From the NCBI GenBank assembly GCA_900544395.1, contig UQVC01000009.1, forward strand, positions 1 through 64,000: 64,000 nt of DNA. The letters run 5' to 3'. Made by a program: the position numbers and the translations under genes. The DNA is from an uncultured Ruminococcus sp. GTDB taxonomy: Bacteria > Bacillota > Clostridia > Lachnospirales > Lachnospiraceae. Every line of letters starts with the position of its first letter. Within the stretch, counting starts at the first letter, position 1. Of this stretch, positions 17,668-27,127 are shown in pieces. The notes under the pieces were generated by a model. The model had not been told where the DNA came from and ran no database searches. It saw nothing but the letters and a program-made list of their open reading frames with translations.

Positions 17668-19462
17668 ATTGAGTTTCCTCCTGTTCTTGAAAATGTAATT
17701 CTGGTAAAAGAATGTTCATGGTTGTAAATTTACCAGGTTCACTTGTAATGGAGAGTCCATATTGTTCTCCAAAATTATACTGGATCCGCCGGTTTACGCT
17801 TGCAATGCCGATCTGTCGGAAGAACTGAGATTTTCCGCTGGTCTCTTCTGTTAAAACCTGTTGGATCGTCTCCGCGTCCATGCCGACACCGTCATCGGTT
17901 ACATCGATCTGAACCGCACACGGATTGCGAAAGATATGGATCTGGATCTTCCCGGCGCATCCTTTTGGCTCAATTCCATGAAAAATTGCATTTTCTACGA
18001 TTGGCTGCAAGGTGAAGCGCAAAATCTGAATATGCAAAAGAGAAGGATCTTCGATCTCATAATCCAGAGTGATCGCGCCTCCGTACCGATATTTCTGGAT
18101 GGTGAAGTAATCGTCCAGCAGGTGGATTTCATCCTGAAGAGATACGATGGTTGTGGTTCCTTTTGCAATGCTTTTCAAAAGATGGGCCAGAGAGGTCGTC
18201 ATTTCTGCAATTCCCGGTGCGTGCTGGATCGTTGCCATCCATTTGATGGAGTTTAACGTGTTGTAGAGAAAGTGTGGGTTGATCTGGCTTTGGAGTACCT
18301 GATATTCGTAATCCTTCTTTTGTTTTTCAAAATCGATCTTTTGCTTCATCAAGGTCTGGATATCCGTTCCCATCTGGTTCAACGCCCGTCCGATATCTCC
18401 AAATTCATTTTCCCATTCGATTGAAGGGTCAGGATGAAAATCCTCACCGGAAACCGCCTGGATCTTTTCCTGAAGATGCAGGACCGGCGCAGTGACAGTA
18501 CGGTTCAGACTTAAAAGCAGTAAAAATCCGACCAGAAGAATGGCACAGAAGATCAGAAACAGCATGACCAGATAGTTTTTCAGATGGTCATAAAAAGGCT
18601 GTGAAGCAATGGGGAGGCTGAGGTAACAATTGTCACTGATTAAAGGTGCAGTGACAAAAGAACACTTCTTTCCGTTGACAGTCAAAGGCTGCACCTGCTT
18701 TGCATGATCTTTGAAAAAGTCCGGTTCGATGGAAGTGGTGGAAGCTACTTCTTTTGAGGTAATCTCATACAGCGTATCTCCAAGGGTCAGATAGACCACG
18801 GTATCTTCCTGTCTTGCATAATCCTGCAATGTTTCGGTAAACAGCTTAAAAGAAATCTGAATGTAGGAAAATCCGATGATTGAACTGTCATAAGCGCTGT
18901 AGATCGGACGAATCACAGGAAGCATTGGCATTTTGGCGCGTAAAAAAGGATCTGTCTGGACGCCAATGTCAAATGTATAATTTGGACTGTTGATCAATGT
19001 TTCATAATAAGGAAGTCCGGTGATAATATCAATCATCGACTTTCCGGTGGAGTAGACGGTCGGGGTGATCTGTAAAAAGTCATTTCTGCTTGTGTTGGCG
19101 ATCACGATACGGTCAATGTATGCGCTGGCGGAACTGCTTAGATATTCTTCTTTGAGCCACTGGGAAGCGTGATTTGTGATCGTATTATAGGAAGGAGCTT
19201 CCGGAGAAGTGGTGATAAAACACATGATGTTGCTGTTTGTGCGGCTGCGCATGGATAGATCCATAATATCAGAAATGTGGGTGTCAATTTCTGATTTCAG
19301 AAACTGCAGATTGCTTTGAGCAGCATGTACCTGATTGCTTTTCAGATTTTTGGAAAACATGATATATCCCAGGATAGAAGTTCCGATACCGATCAGAAGC
19401 ATGATGGCTGTTGTGATCAGAAGCAGCTGTCCTTTTACTGATTTAAAAAATGACCGTTTCAT
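17645..19462 (-). CDS. YesM-type sensor histidine kinase
   Basis: A 605-residue membrane kinase: membrane helix at about residues 13-32, an extracellular sensor domain to about 285, a second helix, a HAMP linker, then the His_kinase motif QINPHFLYNTLNSIKW with phospho-acceptor His397, and a C-terminal ATPase domain (PIVENAIFHGIEP, DDGVGMD, GIASVNRRI). It should sense an extracellular sugar, possibly through the neighbouring binding lipoprotein, and phosphorylate the YesN partner encoded downstream. It is divergent from the transporter operon, with 304 bases between them. Confidence 0.93.
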   Translation of the reverse strand: MKRSFFKSVKGQLLLITTAIMLLIGIGTSILGYIMFSKNLKSNQVHAAQSNLQFLKSEIDTHISDIMDLSMRSRTNSNIMCFITTSPEAPSYNTITNHASQWLKEEYLSSSASAYIDRIVIANTSRNDFLQITPTVYSTGKSMIDIITGLPYYETLINSPNYTFDIGVQTDPFLRAKMPMLPVIRPIYSAYDSSIIGFSYIQISFKLFTETLQDYARQEDTVVYLTLGDTLYEITSKEVASTTSIEPDFFKDHAKQVQPLTVNGKKCSFVTAPLISDNCYLSLPIASQPFYDHLKNYLVMLFLIFCAILLVGFLLLLSLNRTVTAPVLHLQEKIQAVSGEDFHPDPSIEWENEFGDIGRALNQMGTDIQTLMKQKIDFEKQKKDYEYQVLQSQINPHFLYNTLNSIKWMATIQHAPGIAEMTTSLAHLLKSIAKGTTTIVSLQDEIHLLDDYFTIQKYRYGGAITLDYEIEDPSLLHIQILRFTLQPIVENAIFHGIEPKGCAGKIQIHIFRNPCAVQIDVTDDGVGMDAETIQQVLTEETSGKSQFFRQIGIASVNRRIQYNFGEQYGLSITSEPGKFTTMNILLPELHFQEQEETQYDKTIDR

Positions 19463-19708
19463 AGTGGGTTCTCTATCCTTTCGTAAGATTTCTTCTATAA
19501 TAATGTGTGTAAAACTCTGCCAAGATAGTATACCATATCAGAATAAAGAGAATGGAAAAAATTCAAAGAATATTAAAAAAATACATGTTTTCATAGAATT
19601 TGACAAGTTTTTAAACCAATAAAAAGAGAAGAAAAAAAGTATAAAAAGTTTCTAAAAAAATTACAGGAAATCATAAGTGTGTCCATGGAGATTTTTGAGA
19701 GATTTTCA

Positions 19709-19739
19709 TATAATAATCCCAACAAGAACGGAAACCGTT
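19709..19739 (+). promoter_or_regulatory. -10 box and palindromic operator upstream of sugar-binding lipoprotein
   Basis: The 304-base divergent region 19463-19766 holds a TATAAT at 19709-19714 without a good -35 box, as expected for an activator-dependent promoter, and just after it the palindrome AACGG-AAA-CCGTT (19727-19739). The palindrome sits at or just downstream of the expected start of transcription, where a repressor would act. The upstream part (19510-19700) is A/T-rich with no other motif I can name. Confidence 0.45.
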
Positions 19740-19766
19740 TGGGAAAAACGAGGAGGTTGAAAAAGT

Positions 19767-21146
19767 ATGAAGAAAAAAGTGGTAAGTATCATGATGGTGA
19801 CGGCCATGGCAGTTGGCCTTCTGGCAGGCTGCGGCGGAAACAGCGGTGATACGGAAGAGAAGAAGGAAACGAAAAAAGAGGAAACAAAAGAAGAAAAGAC
19901 AGATGCCGCTGCAGGAAGTTCCAATTCCAGCGGATCAGAAGATGCAGAGACTGTTTTGAAATGGGCATGCTGGGATCTGAAAACAGCTACATACTGGCAG
20001 GCAGTAGCAGATGCTTATACAGAAAAACATCCGGATGTCAGAATTGAGATGACAGACCTTGGATCTGCAGATTACAACACCGTTCTTTCTACCGAGTTAT
20101 CCGGATCCGGATCCGACTTTGATATTGTAACCATGAAAGATGTTCCGGGATATGCAACGTTGATCTCCAAAGGCGTGTTAGAGCCATTGAGCGAACGTGC
20201 GGAAGCAGACGGTGTGGATCTGTCCCTGTATAATGGAATGGCTGAACAGCTGACCGTTGACGGTGAACTTTATGAAATGCCTTGGAGAAGCGACTTCTGG
20301 CTCTTATATTACAACAAGGATATCTTTGATGAAGCAGGAGTTGATTATCCGACAAATGATATGACCGTGAAAGAATATGATGAACTTGCACGTTCTGTTG
20401 CAAAGACAGGATTCGGAGACGAGCAGATTTACGGATCTCACTATCATACATGGAGAAGCGCCGTACAGTTATTCGGAGTACTGGATGGAGAACATTCTGT
20501 AACAGACGGTACTTATGATTTCACCAAAGAATACTATGACATGGTGAAAAAGCAGGAAGAAGACGGAATCTGCCGTTCCTATGTAGACACAAATGCTTCA
20601 CAGCTTCATTATTCCGCAGCATTTTCAGAAGGAAATACAGCAACTATGAACATGGGAAGCTGGTATATCACAACATTGATGTCCAGTCTGAACAGTGGCG
20701 AATATGACAAAGAACTGGTTGGAAACTGGGGACTTGCGAAATATCCACATCCGGACGGAGTAGAAGCTGGTACAACACTTGGACAGGTTACAGGTCTTGC
20801 AATTCCAACTTCTTCTAAAAACAAAGATGCAGCATGGGATTTCATTAAATTTGCAGGAAGCGAAGAAGGCGCGGAAGTGGTAGCAAAAACAGGTACATTC
20901 CCGGCAATCATGAGCGACAGCGTTGTAGATATCATTACAAGCCTGGAAGGATTCCCAAGTGATGAAGCATCCAAAGAAGCCTTAAAGACAGTAAAAGTTT
21001 ATCTGGAAGCACCATATGACGAGCACATTTCTGAAATCAATACGATTCTTGATACATATCACAAAGATATCATGAACGGAGATATTTCTGTAGATGACGG
21101 AATCAAGAAGATGAATGAGGAAATCGGAGCAATCGTAAATAAATAA
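19767..21146 (+). CDS. Sugar ABC transporter substrate-binding lipoprotein
   Basis: A 459-residue extracellular binding protein (SBP_bac_1 / MalE-like). The signal peptide ends in the lipobox LLAGC with lipidated Cys22, followed by a Glu/Lys-rich linker to about residue 52. The mature part shows family features (WYITTLMSSL, GLAIPTSSKNKDAAWDFIKFAGS). It captures oligosaccharide for the two permeases encoded next. ATG 19767 follows GAGGAGG. A 14-bp hairpin between it and the permeases probably keeps the binding protein more abundant than the membrane parts. Confidence 0.95.
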   Translation: MKKKVVSIMMVTAMAVGLLAGCGGNSGDTEEKKETKKEETKEEKTDAAAGSSNSSGSEDAETVLKWACWDLKTATYWQAVADAYTEKHPDVRIEMTDLGSADYNTVLSTELSGSGSDFDIVTMKDVPGYATLISKGVLEPLSERAEADGVDLSLYNGMAEQLTVDGELYEMPWRSDFWLLYYNKDIFDEAGVDYPTNDMTVKEYDELARSVAKTGFGDEQIYGSHYHTWRSAVQLFGVLDGEHSVTDGTYDFTKEYYDMVKKQEEDGICRSYVDTNASQLHYSAAFSEGNTATMNMGSWYITTLMSSLNSGEYDKELVGNWGLAKYPHPDGVEAGTTLGQVTGLAIPTSSKNKDAAWDFIKFAGSEEGAEVVAKTGTFPAIMSDSVVDIITSLEGFPSDEASKEALKTVKVYLEAPYDEHISEINTILDTYHKDIMNGDISVDDGIKKMNEEIGAIVNK

Positions 21147-21152
21147 GAGGAT

Positions 21153-21193
21153 ACAAGGCCGGCGGTGGAAACAACATAAACTGTCGGCTTTGT
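21153..21193 (+). terminator. Intra-operon hairpin (attenuator or mRNA-stabilising)
   Basis: ACAAGGCCGGCGGT (21153-21166) pairs along all 14 positions, allowing G-T pairs, with ACTGTCGGCTTTGT (21180-21193), followed by TTATG rather than a full T-run. It lies between binding-protein and permease genes, a common place for partial termination. Confidence 0.65.
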
Positions 21194-21227
21194 TTATGAA
21201 ACAGAAAGGAGCTGCAGCAGAACAATT

Positions 21228-22148
21228 ATGGAAAATAGTGTTGTAGATTTAAAGAAAAGCAGAAAAATGCGTGAGCGGAAACGAATGCTGACAGCATATT
21301 CATTTATTGCCCCGAACTTCATCGGGTTTGCAGTATTTACTATGATCCCGATCATTTGTGCATTTGCTCTTGGATTTCTGCACTGGGATGGAAATAATGC
21401 CATTGAATTTGCCGGTCTGAGCAATTTTAAACGGCTGCTCGGTGACAGTATTTTCAAAGCATCCCTGAAAAATACCATCATTTATTGTATCGGAACTGTA
21501 CCGCTTACGATGATCGCGTCCTTAGGTCTGGCGATCGTCCTGAATCAGAAGATCAAATTCCGGGGATTTTTCAGAACGGTATCGTTCTTCCCGTACGTGG
21601 CTTCCCTGGTTGCGATCACCGCTGTGTGGAGTATGATTTTTCATCCGAGCAAAGGTCCTGTCAATGCGATCTTATATTATATCTTCCATGTGGAAAATCT
21701 TCCGAACTGGTTCGGAGGCGATCTGATCCTTGTGACCTTGATCTTGTTCAGTGTATGGAAGTATATGGGATATTACATGGTGATTTATCTTGCGGGACTG
21801 CAGGGGATCTCGGCAGAACTGTATGAGGCGGCGGGGCTTGACGGCGCCAATACCTGGCAGAAATTCAGATATGTAACCTGGCCGCAGTTACGTTCCACTA
21901 CATTTTTCGTAACAGTCATGCTGACGATCAACTGCTTCAAGGTATACGATATTGCAATTATGCTGGCCGGAGGCGGCGACGGAAAACTGGGAACGTCCTC
22001 CACAGTACTTGTTTACTATATTTATCAGAAAGCGTTTATTGAATGGGATCTTGGATATTCCAGTGCGATCGCCATGGTTCTGTTTGCAATGGTTCTGATC
22101 ATTACATTGATCCAGTTCCGGGGACAGAAAAAATATGCGGATGAATAA
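21228..22148 (+). CDS. Sugar ABC transporter permease (MalF-like)
   Basis: A 306-residue inner-membrane permease with six predicted membrane helices, beginning at about residue 20 (AYSFIAPNFIGFAVFTMIP). The EAA loop that contacts the ATPase is ELYEAAGLDGANTWQKF. It pairs with the following permease gene, 15 bases downstream, to form the transmembrane channel. The cluster encodes no ATP-binding subunit, so a shared MsmX/UgpC-type ATPase encoded elsewhere must energise it. Confidence 0.94.
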   Translation: MENSVVDLKKSRKMRERKRMLTAYSFIAPNFIGFAVFTMIPIICAFALGFLHWDGNNAIEFAGLSNFKRLLGDSIFKASLKNTIIYCIGTVPLTMIASLGLAIVLNQKIKFRGFFRTVSFFPYVASLVAITAVWSMIFHPSKGPVNAILYYIFHVENLPNWFGGDLILVTLILFSVWKYMGYYMVIYLAGLQGISAELYEAAGLDGANTWQKFRYVTWPQLRSTTFFVTVMLTINCFKVYDIAIMLAGGGDGKLGTSSTVLVYYIYQKAFIEWDLGYSSAIAMVLFAMVLIITLIQFRGQKKYADE

Positions 22149-22163
22149 GAAGGAGGAACACGT

Positions 22164-23009
22164 ATGCATACAGCATCAATGAAACGCAACCGAGCCATAG
22201 GAAAAGTATTCCTGTATCTCGTGTTGATCATTATAACAGCGCTGATGATCATTCCTTTTTTGTGGATGTTGTCCGCGTCGATCAAAAGTAACACCGAAGT
22301 ATTTAAAATCACACCGTTTCAGTTCATCCCGGATGTTCCGAGATGGGATAACTACAAGGAAATCTGGACAAAGATTCCGTTGATGAACTTTATTGGCAAT
22401 ACCGTATTCTTAACCATTGTCGTAACATTTTTACAGCTTTTGACCAGCAGCTTTGCGGCATATGCATTTGCAAAACTGGAGTTCAAACATAAAAATGCAC
22501 TGTTCCTTGCTTATATTGCAACCATTGCAATGCCATGGCAGGTATACATGGTGCCGCAGTTCATCATGATGCGTGGAATGGGACTGAATGACAAATTGCT
22601 GGCGATGATCTGCCCGCAGGCATTCTCCGCATTTGGTGTGTTTATGATGAAACAGTTTTATGAAGGAATCCCGGATTCCCTTTGTGAAGCGGCGAGAATC
22701 GATGGAATGAGTGAATATCGGATCTACGCATCCATCATGCTGCCGCTGTCCAAACCGGCATTGTCCACATTGACCATCTTTACATTTGTAAATACATGGA
22801 ATGATTACCTTGGACCATTGATCTATTTAAAAACAGAAACAAAGAAAACCATTCAGCTGGGACTCAAAATGTTCATCGGACAGTTCTCGGCAGAGTACGG
22901 CCTGATCATGGCAGGTTCCATCATTACATTGATTCCGGTACTGATCATCTTCCTCTGTCTGCAGAAGTATTTCGTAGAAGGTGTGGCATCGACCGGACTG
23001 AAAGGATAG
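22164..23009 (+). CDS. Sugar ABC transporter permease (MalG-like)
   Basis: A 281-residue permease of the carbohydrate CUT1 type: membrane helix near residues 15-38, then a periplasmic segment containing TPFQFIPDVPRWDNYKEIW, and an EAA loop SLCEAARIDGMSEYRIY. The C-terminus VEGVASTGLKG is the classic MalG ending. AAGGAGG precedes the gene. Second half of the transporter with the gene just upstream. Confidence 0.95.
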   Translation: MHTASMKRNRAIGKVFLYLVLIIITALMIIPFLWMLSASIKSNTEVFKITPFQFIPDVPRWDNYKEIWTKIPLMNFIGNTVFLTIVVTFLQLLTSSFAAYAFAKLEFKHKNALFLAYIATIAMPWQVYMVPQFIMMRGMGLNDKLLAMICPQAFSAFGVFMMKQFYEGIPDSLCEAARIDGMSEYRIYASIMLPLSKPALSTLTIFTFVNTWNDYLGPLIYLKTETKKTIQLGLKMFIGQFSAEYGLIMAGSIITLIPVLIIFLCLQKYFVEGVASTGLKG

Positions 23010-23021
23010 AAAACAACAGCG

Positions 23022-23546
23022 ATGAAGCCAAAAGGAAATCTGAAACAAAAAGCAGAATATTACTGGACGTATTACAAATGGCATGCTGCGATCATTTTAC
23101 TGATCGCGGCAGCTGCTGTTTATGTTATCAGTGCGGTAGTTCAGGGAAAACAGTCGGATCCTTATACGATCTACGTTGTGAATCAGTATCTGGATTCCGG
23201 ACAGAAGGATGAGATTGTCGAAGACACTGCGAAGATCCTTGGGAAAGAGACCGAAGAGATCCTGCTGGATGACTCGGTAGAACTGGATCCGGAAAATCTG
23301 AGAACGAATGCAGTGACCGGAGGCGCCGAGAAGATTACGACAGAATATTTTGCGGGCGGCCTGGATGTTCTGATCGCACCCGAAAACGTGGTGAATTATT
23401 ATCAGGAACTTGGCGGAATCAAAGAAACGATCCCTCTCAAGGGGAATACGTTCTGGAATATGGGAGAAGATTATTATTTTTGCGTGATGAAAAGCAGCGG
23501 ACATCTGGAAGAGACAGAAGTGCTGATCCAAAACAGTGTCCGGTGA
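23022..23546 (+). CDS. Uncharacterised membrane-anchored protein in sugar ABC operon
   Basis: I do not recognise this 174-residue protein. It has a basic, Tyr-rich cytoplasmic N-terminus (AEYYWTYYKWH), one membrane helix at about residues 24-42, and an outward-facing domain of about 130 residues. That domain contains ITTEYFAGGLDVLIAPENVV, which reads like part of a periplasmic binding-protein lobe, but it is far too short for a full binding protein. It lies 12 bases after the second permease and 24 bases before a YesL-like gene, with a weak ribosome site. Position suggests an accessory subunit for the transporter or for the YesM sensor; this is inference only. Confidence 0.7.
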   Translation: MKPKGNLKQKAEYYWTYYKWHAAIILLIAAAAVYVISAVVQGKQSDPYTIYVVNQYLDSGQKDEIVEDTAKILGKETEEILLDDSVELDPENLRTNAVTGGAEKITTEYFAGGLDVLIAPENVVNYYQELGGIKETIPLKGNTFWNMGEDYYFCVMKSSGHLEETEVLIQNSVR

Positions 23547-23570
23547 ATCAGGAAAGAATGAGGTGTAGAT

Positions 23571-24182
23571 ATGTCAAAGCTTTTTAATCTGGAAAATCCG
23601 GTCTGGAATTTTCTTGGAAAACTGGTGGATATGATGATCTTGACGGGGCTGTGGCTGATCTGCTGCATTCCGGTGGTTACGATCGGAGCATCGACAACAG
23701 CGCTTTACAGCGTAACGTTAAAAATGGCAGAAAATAAAGAAGGCTATATCGTTTCTTCTTTTTTCCGTGCATTTAAAGAAAACTGGAAACAAAGTACCAT
23801 TGCATGGATCGTGATCGCATTGCTTGGTATTTTCCTGGCCTCTGATCTGTATTTTTATTATCATATGGAAACAAGGGTCAGCGTGGTGCTTCTGACAATT
23901 TTCGGGATCCTCACACTGGTATATTTGCTGACAGTGACTTATTTCTTTCCGCTGCTTGCAAAATGCGATACCGATCTGAAACATCTGGCAGTGATGGCAT
24001 TTGTGATGGCGCTGAAGAATATCGGATGGACGATCTTTATGCTGGTAATCACAGCGGCGATACTGGCCATCGGATTATTTGTAATGGCGCCGGTTCTGGT
24101 GATCGGGATTGGCTTGGCAGCATATTTAAATTCGAAAATTTTTCAGATGATTTTTAAAGAATATCATTTACAGACAGCATAG
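23571..24182 (+). CDS. YesL-like membrane protein (DUF624)
   Basis: A 203-residue protein with about five membrane helices and the DUF624 opening FNLENPVWNFLGKLVDMMILTGLW (shown here across residues 4-27) plus an IPVVTIGASTTALY segment. DUF624/YesL proteins occur almost only beside sugar ABC transporters and YesMN systems, as in the Bacillus yes cluster, but their function is not known. It follows the uncharacterised anchored protein and precedes the beta-glucuronidase, inside the same operon. Confidence 0.88.
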   Translation: MSKLFNLENPVWNFLGKLVDMMILTGLWLICCIPVVTIGASTTALYSVTLKMAENKEGYIVSSFFRAFKENWKQSTIAWIVIALLGIFLASDLYFYYHMETRVSVVLLTIFGILTLVYLLTVTYFFPLLAKCDTDLKHLAVMAFVMALKNIGWTIFMLVITAAILAIGLFVMAPVLVIGIGLAAYLNSKIFQMIFKEYHLQTA

Positions 24183-24194
24183 GAGGAAAAGAAG

Positions 24195-25982
24195 ATGTTA
24201 TATCCTGAAATGAATGTTTCCCGGGCATTGATTGATCTTTCCGGGATCTGGGAATTTCAGCTTGCCCAGGCAGAAGGGTTTAAGGAAAAGTGGACGAAGG
24301 TTCCATTTGAGCACCCGGAACATATTGCAGTTCCGGCATCTTACAATGACCAGAAAGAAGGAACACAGTTCCGTGACCATTATGGATGGGCAGTGTATCA
24401 GAAAAAGCTGGAAATTCCGGTCATGTTGAAAAAGGAACGTGTTGTACTGCGCTTTGGGTCTGTGACACAGGCTGCCCGGGTCTATTTGAACGGAACGCTG
24501 ATCTGCACCCATAAAGGCGGATTTCTTCCATTTGAGGTGGAGATCAATCCATATCTGGAAGAAGAGAATCTGTTGTGTGTGGCAGTAGACAATCGGGTCA
24601 ACTACGGAACGCTTCCGATCGGAAATGAGGCGGGCGCCGCATTCTTTGGAAGTGATCTTCCGGACATTGAAAGTGTCAGAAATATGAAAGCCAGACCGCA
24701 GAATCTGCCGAACTTTGATTTCTTTAACTATGCAGGAATCCACAGACCGGTGAAATTATATACAACTCCGTGGAATTACATCAAAGATATCACCATTGTG
24801 CCGGATATCGAAGGAACGGACGGAATCGTACAATATCAGATCGACTGTGAAGGAAGCGGAGATCTGCACGTGGAAATCTACGACGAAGCAGGACAGAAAG
24901 TATGCGAAGGTTTTGAACCAGAAGGAACCCTTCGGATTCCGGATGCGCATCTGTGGGAGCCGGGAAATGCATATCTGTATCAGGCATGTGTGACATTTGG
25001 AGAGGACAGTTATACACAGTCTTTCGGAATCCGTACCGTCCGTGTGGAAGGCACCAGATTTTTGATCAACAACAAACCGTTTTATTTCAAGGGATTTGGA
25101 AAGCATGAGGACAGCGCCGTACATGGAAGAGGACTGGATGAAGCGCTGAATGTAAAAGATCTTTCGCTGATGAACTGGCTGCATGCCAATTCCTTCCGGA
25201 CGTCCCATTATCCATATTCAGAGGAAATGATGAATCTCTGTGACAGAGAAGGAATTGTTGTGATCGATGAGACTCCGGCCGTGGGATTGAACTTTGGATG
25301 GGATGATACGGAAGGATTTGCAAAATTTCGGACAAAAGAACATCACGAAGATGTGATTCGGGATATGATTGCCAGAGATAAGAATCATCCGTGTGTGGTG
25401 ATGTGGTCCATTGCAAATGAGCCGGATACAGAAAAACAGCCGCAGGCATCTTATGACTATTTCAAGCCGCTGTATGATCTGGCACATGCCTGCGACCCAC
25501 AGGACCGTCCGGTTACCCTGGTGATCTGTCAGAATGATTATATTCGGGATCTGGTAGCTCCGGCTATGGATGTGATCTGTTTCAACCGGTATTATGGCTG
25601 GTATGTATATGGAGGAAATTTGGAAATTTCCAAAGAAGCATTTGAGTATGAGATGAAATATTGGGCCGAACTGGGAAAACCCGCGATGATTACCGAATAT
25701 GGAGCAGATACGGTTGCAGGGCTGCACAGCGCGACTCCAAATATGTTTACAGAAGAATATCAGATGGAATATTATCGCGCCATGAATGCAGTTTTGGATC
25801 AGTGTCCGTTTATTATCGGAGAGCAGATGTGGAACTTTGCGGATTTTGCGACCATTCAGGGAGTGATGCGTGTAGATGGCAACAAAAAGGGACTGTTCAC
25901 CAGAGACAGAAGACCAAAACTTGCCGCGCACTATTTCCGGCAGAGATGGGAAGAAATCCCGGATTTTGGATATAAAAAATAA
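24195..25982 (+). CDS. uidA: Beta-glucuronidase (GH2)
   Basis: A 595-residue GH2 enzyme. Sugar-binding, immunoglobulin-like and barrel domains are all present. Acid/base Glu409 lies in SIANEP and nucleophile Glu501 in ITEYGAD; the carboxylate-reading NxK motif is at Asn563-Lys565 (E. coli: Glu413, Glu504, Asn566, Lys568), which distinguishes glucuronidases from galactosidases. The active-site loop after VGLN is about 12 residues shorter than in E. coli, so it belongs to the mini- or no-loop gut type and should favour larger glycan substrates. No signal peptide. AGGAGG ribosome site; 12 bases after the YesL-like gene. Confidence 0.95.
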   Translation: MLYPEMNVSRALIDLSGIWEFQLAQAEGFKEKWTKVPFEHPEHIAVPASYNDQKEGTQFRDHYGWAVYQKKLEIPVMLKKERVVLRFGSVTQAARVYLNGTLICTHKGGFLPFEVEINPYLEEENLLCVAVDNRVNYGTLPIGNEAGAAFFGSDLPDIESVRNMKARPQNLPNFDFFNYAGIHRPVKLYTTPWNYIKDITIVPDIEGTDGIVQYQIDCEGSGDLHVEIYDEAGQKVCEGFEPEGTLRIPDAHLWEPGNAYLYQACVTFGEDSYTQSFGIRTVRVEGTRFLINNKPFYFKGFGKHEDSAVHGRGLDEALNVKDLSLMNWLHANSFRTSHYPYSEEMMNLCDREGIVVIDETPAVGLNFGWDDTEGFAKFRTKEHHEDVIRDMIARDKNHPCVVMWSIANEPDTEKQPQASYDYFKPLYDLAHACDPQDRPVTLVICQNDYIRDLVAPAMDVICFNRYYGWYVYGGNLEISKEAFEYEMKYWAELGKPAMITEYGADTVAGLHSATPNMFTEEYQMEYYRAMNAVLDQCPFIIGEQMWNFADFATIQGVMRVDGNKKGLFTRDRRPKLAAHYFRQRWEEIPDFGYKK

Positions 25983-25994
25983 GAGGATATGCAT

Positions 25995-27116
25995 ATGGAA
26001 CGAAAAGAATGGGCAGAGGAAACGGCCCAGAAAATGATAAAAAAAGTAGCGGCATGTGCGGCGCGAAGCCAGCATAAAATCCCCTATACGGCAAAAGACG
26101 GGGTGTTTGATGACCAGAGTAAGACGAATATTTACTGGTGGACCAACGGATTCTGGGGAGGCATGATGTGGCAGATGTATCATGCGACCAAAGATGATTT
26201 TTATCAGAATATTGCCAGAGAAAACGAAGAAAAACTGGATGCCGTATTTCTGAATTATGAAGCCATGGATCACGACAGTGGATTCCGCTGGCTGCCGACA
26301 GCAGTAGCAGATTACCGTATTACCAAGGATCCGGCAGCAAAAAACAGAGGGCTTCTGGCAGCAGAAAATCTGGCAGGCCGCTTCAATCCGGCCGGAAATT
26401 ATTTCCGGGCATGGAACGATGAGAACGGGAAGAACAGGGCAGATCTGGCGATCATCGACTGTATGATGAATCTGCCGCTGCTGTATTGGGCGGCAGAGGA
26501 ACTGGACGATCCGAGATATTTCCACCTGGCAGTCGCACATGCAGATATGGCGCTGAAAAATTTCATCCGTCAGGATGGTTCTGTGAACCATATCGTGTCC
26601 ATAGATCCGCAGACTGGAGAGATGCGAGGATCTCTTGGAGGGCAGGGCTACGCGGAAGGCTCTTCCTGGACAAGAGGACAGGCGTGGGCGATTTATGGAT
26701 TTGTTCTCAGCTATCTGCATACGAAAGATGAACGGTACCTGAATGCAGCCAAAACAGTGGCACACTATTTTATTGCCAACATTCCGGAAAGCGGATGCAT
26801 CCCGGTAGACTTCAGACAGCCAGAGGACTGCACTCTGGAAGATTCCACTGCCGCTGCGATCGCAGCATGCGGATTGCTGGAAATCGAGAAATGTGTGCCG
26901 GAGCACGAGAAAAGACTGTATGCAGATGCAGCATTTAAATTGCTGTATACACTGGCAGAAAAACGCTGCAACTGGGATGAAAATGCAGATCATATGCTGG
27001 AAAAATGTACAGCGGCATTTCATGATGAGGAACATGAGTTTCCGATTATTTACGGAGATTATTATTTTCTGGAAGCTATCTGGAAAATTACGGGGAGAGA
27101 GTTGTTTATCTGGTAG
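25995..27116 (+). CDS. Unsaturated glucuronyl hydrolase (GH88)
   Basis: Cleaves the unsaturated uronate left at the non-reducing end by polysaccharide lyases. The toroid motifs are WWTNGFWGGMMW, HDSGF with Asp94, IIDCMMN with Asp155, and the strongly conserved GYAEGSSWTRGQAWAIYGF. The two Asp residues have the same 61-residue spacing as Asp88 and Asp149 of the Bacillus GL1 enzyme. I prefer ATG 25995, eight bases after AAGAGG, to the ATG at 25989. The gene directly follows uidA and precedes the heparinase-like gene by 11 bases, so lyase and hydrolase would work in sequence. Confidence 0.93.
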   Translation: MERKEWAEETAQKMIKKVAACAARSQHKIPYTAKDGVFDDQSKTNIYWWTNGFWGGMMWQMYHATKDDFYQNIARENEEKLDAVFLNYEAMDHDSGFRWLPTAVADYRITKDPAAKNRGLLAAENLAGRFNPAGNYFRAWNDENGKNRADLAIIDCMMNLPLLYWAAEELDDPRYFHLAVAHADMALKNFIRQDGSVNHIVSIDPQTGEMRGSLGGQGYAEGSSWTRGQAWAIYGFVLSYLHTKDERYLNAAKTVAHYFIANIPESGCIPVDFRQPEDCTLEDSTAAAIAACGLLEIEKCVPEHEKRLYADAAFKLLYTLAEKRCNWDENADHMLEKCTAAFHDEEHEFPIIYGDYYFLEAIWKITGRELFIW

Positions 27117-27127
27117 GAGGAACAAAA

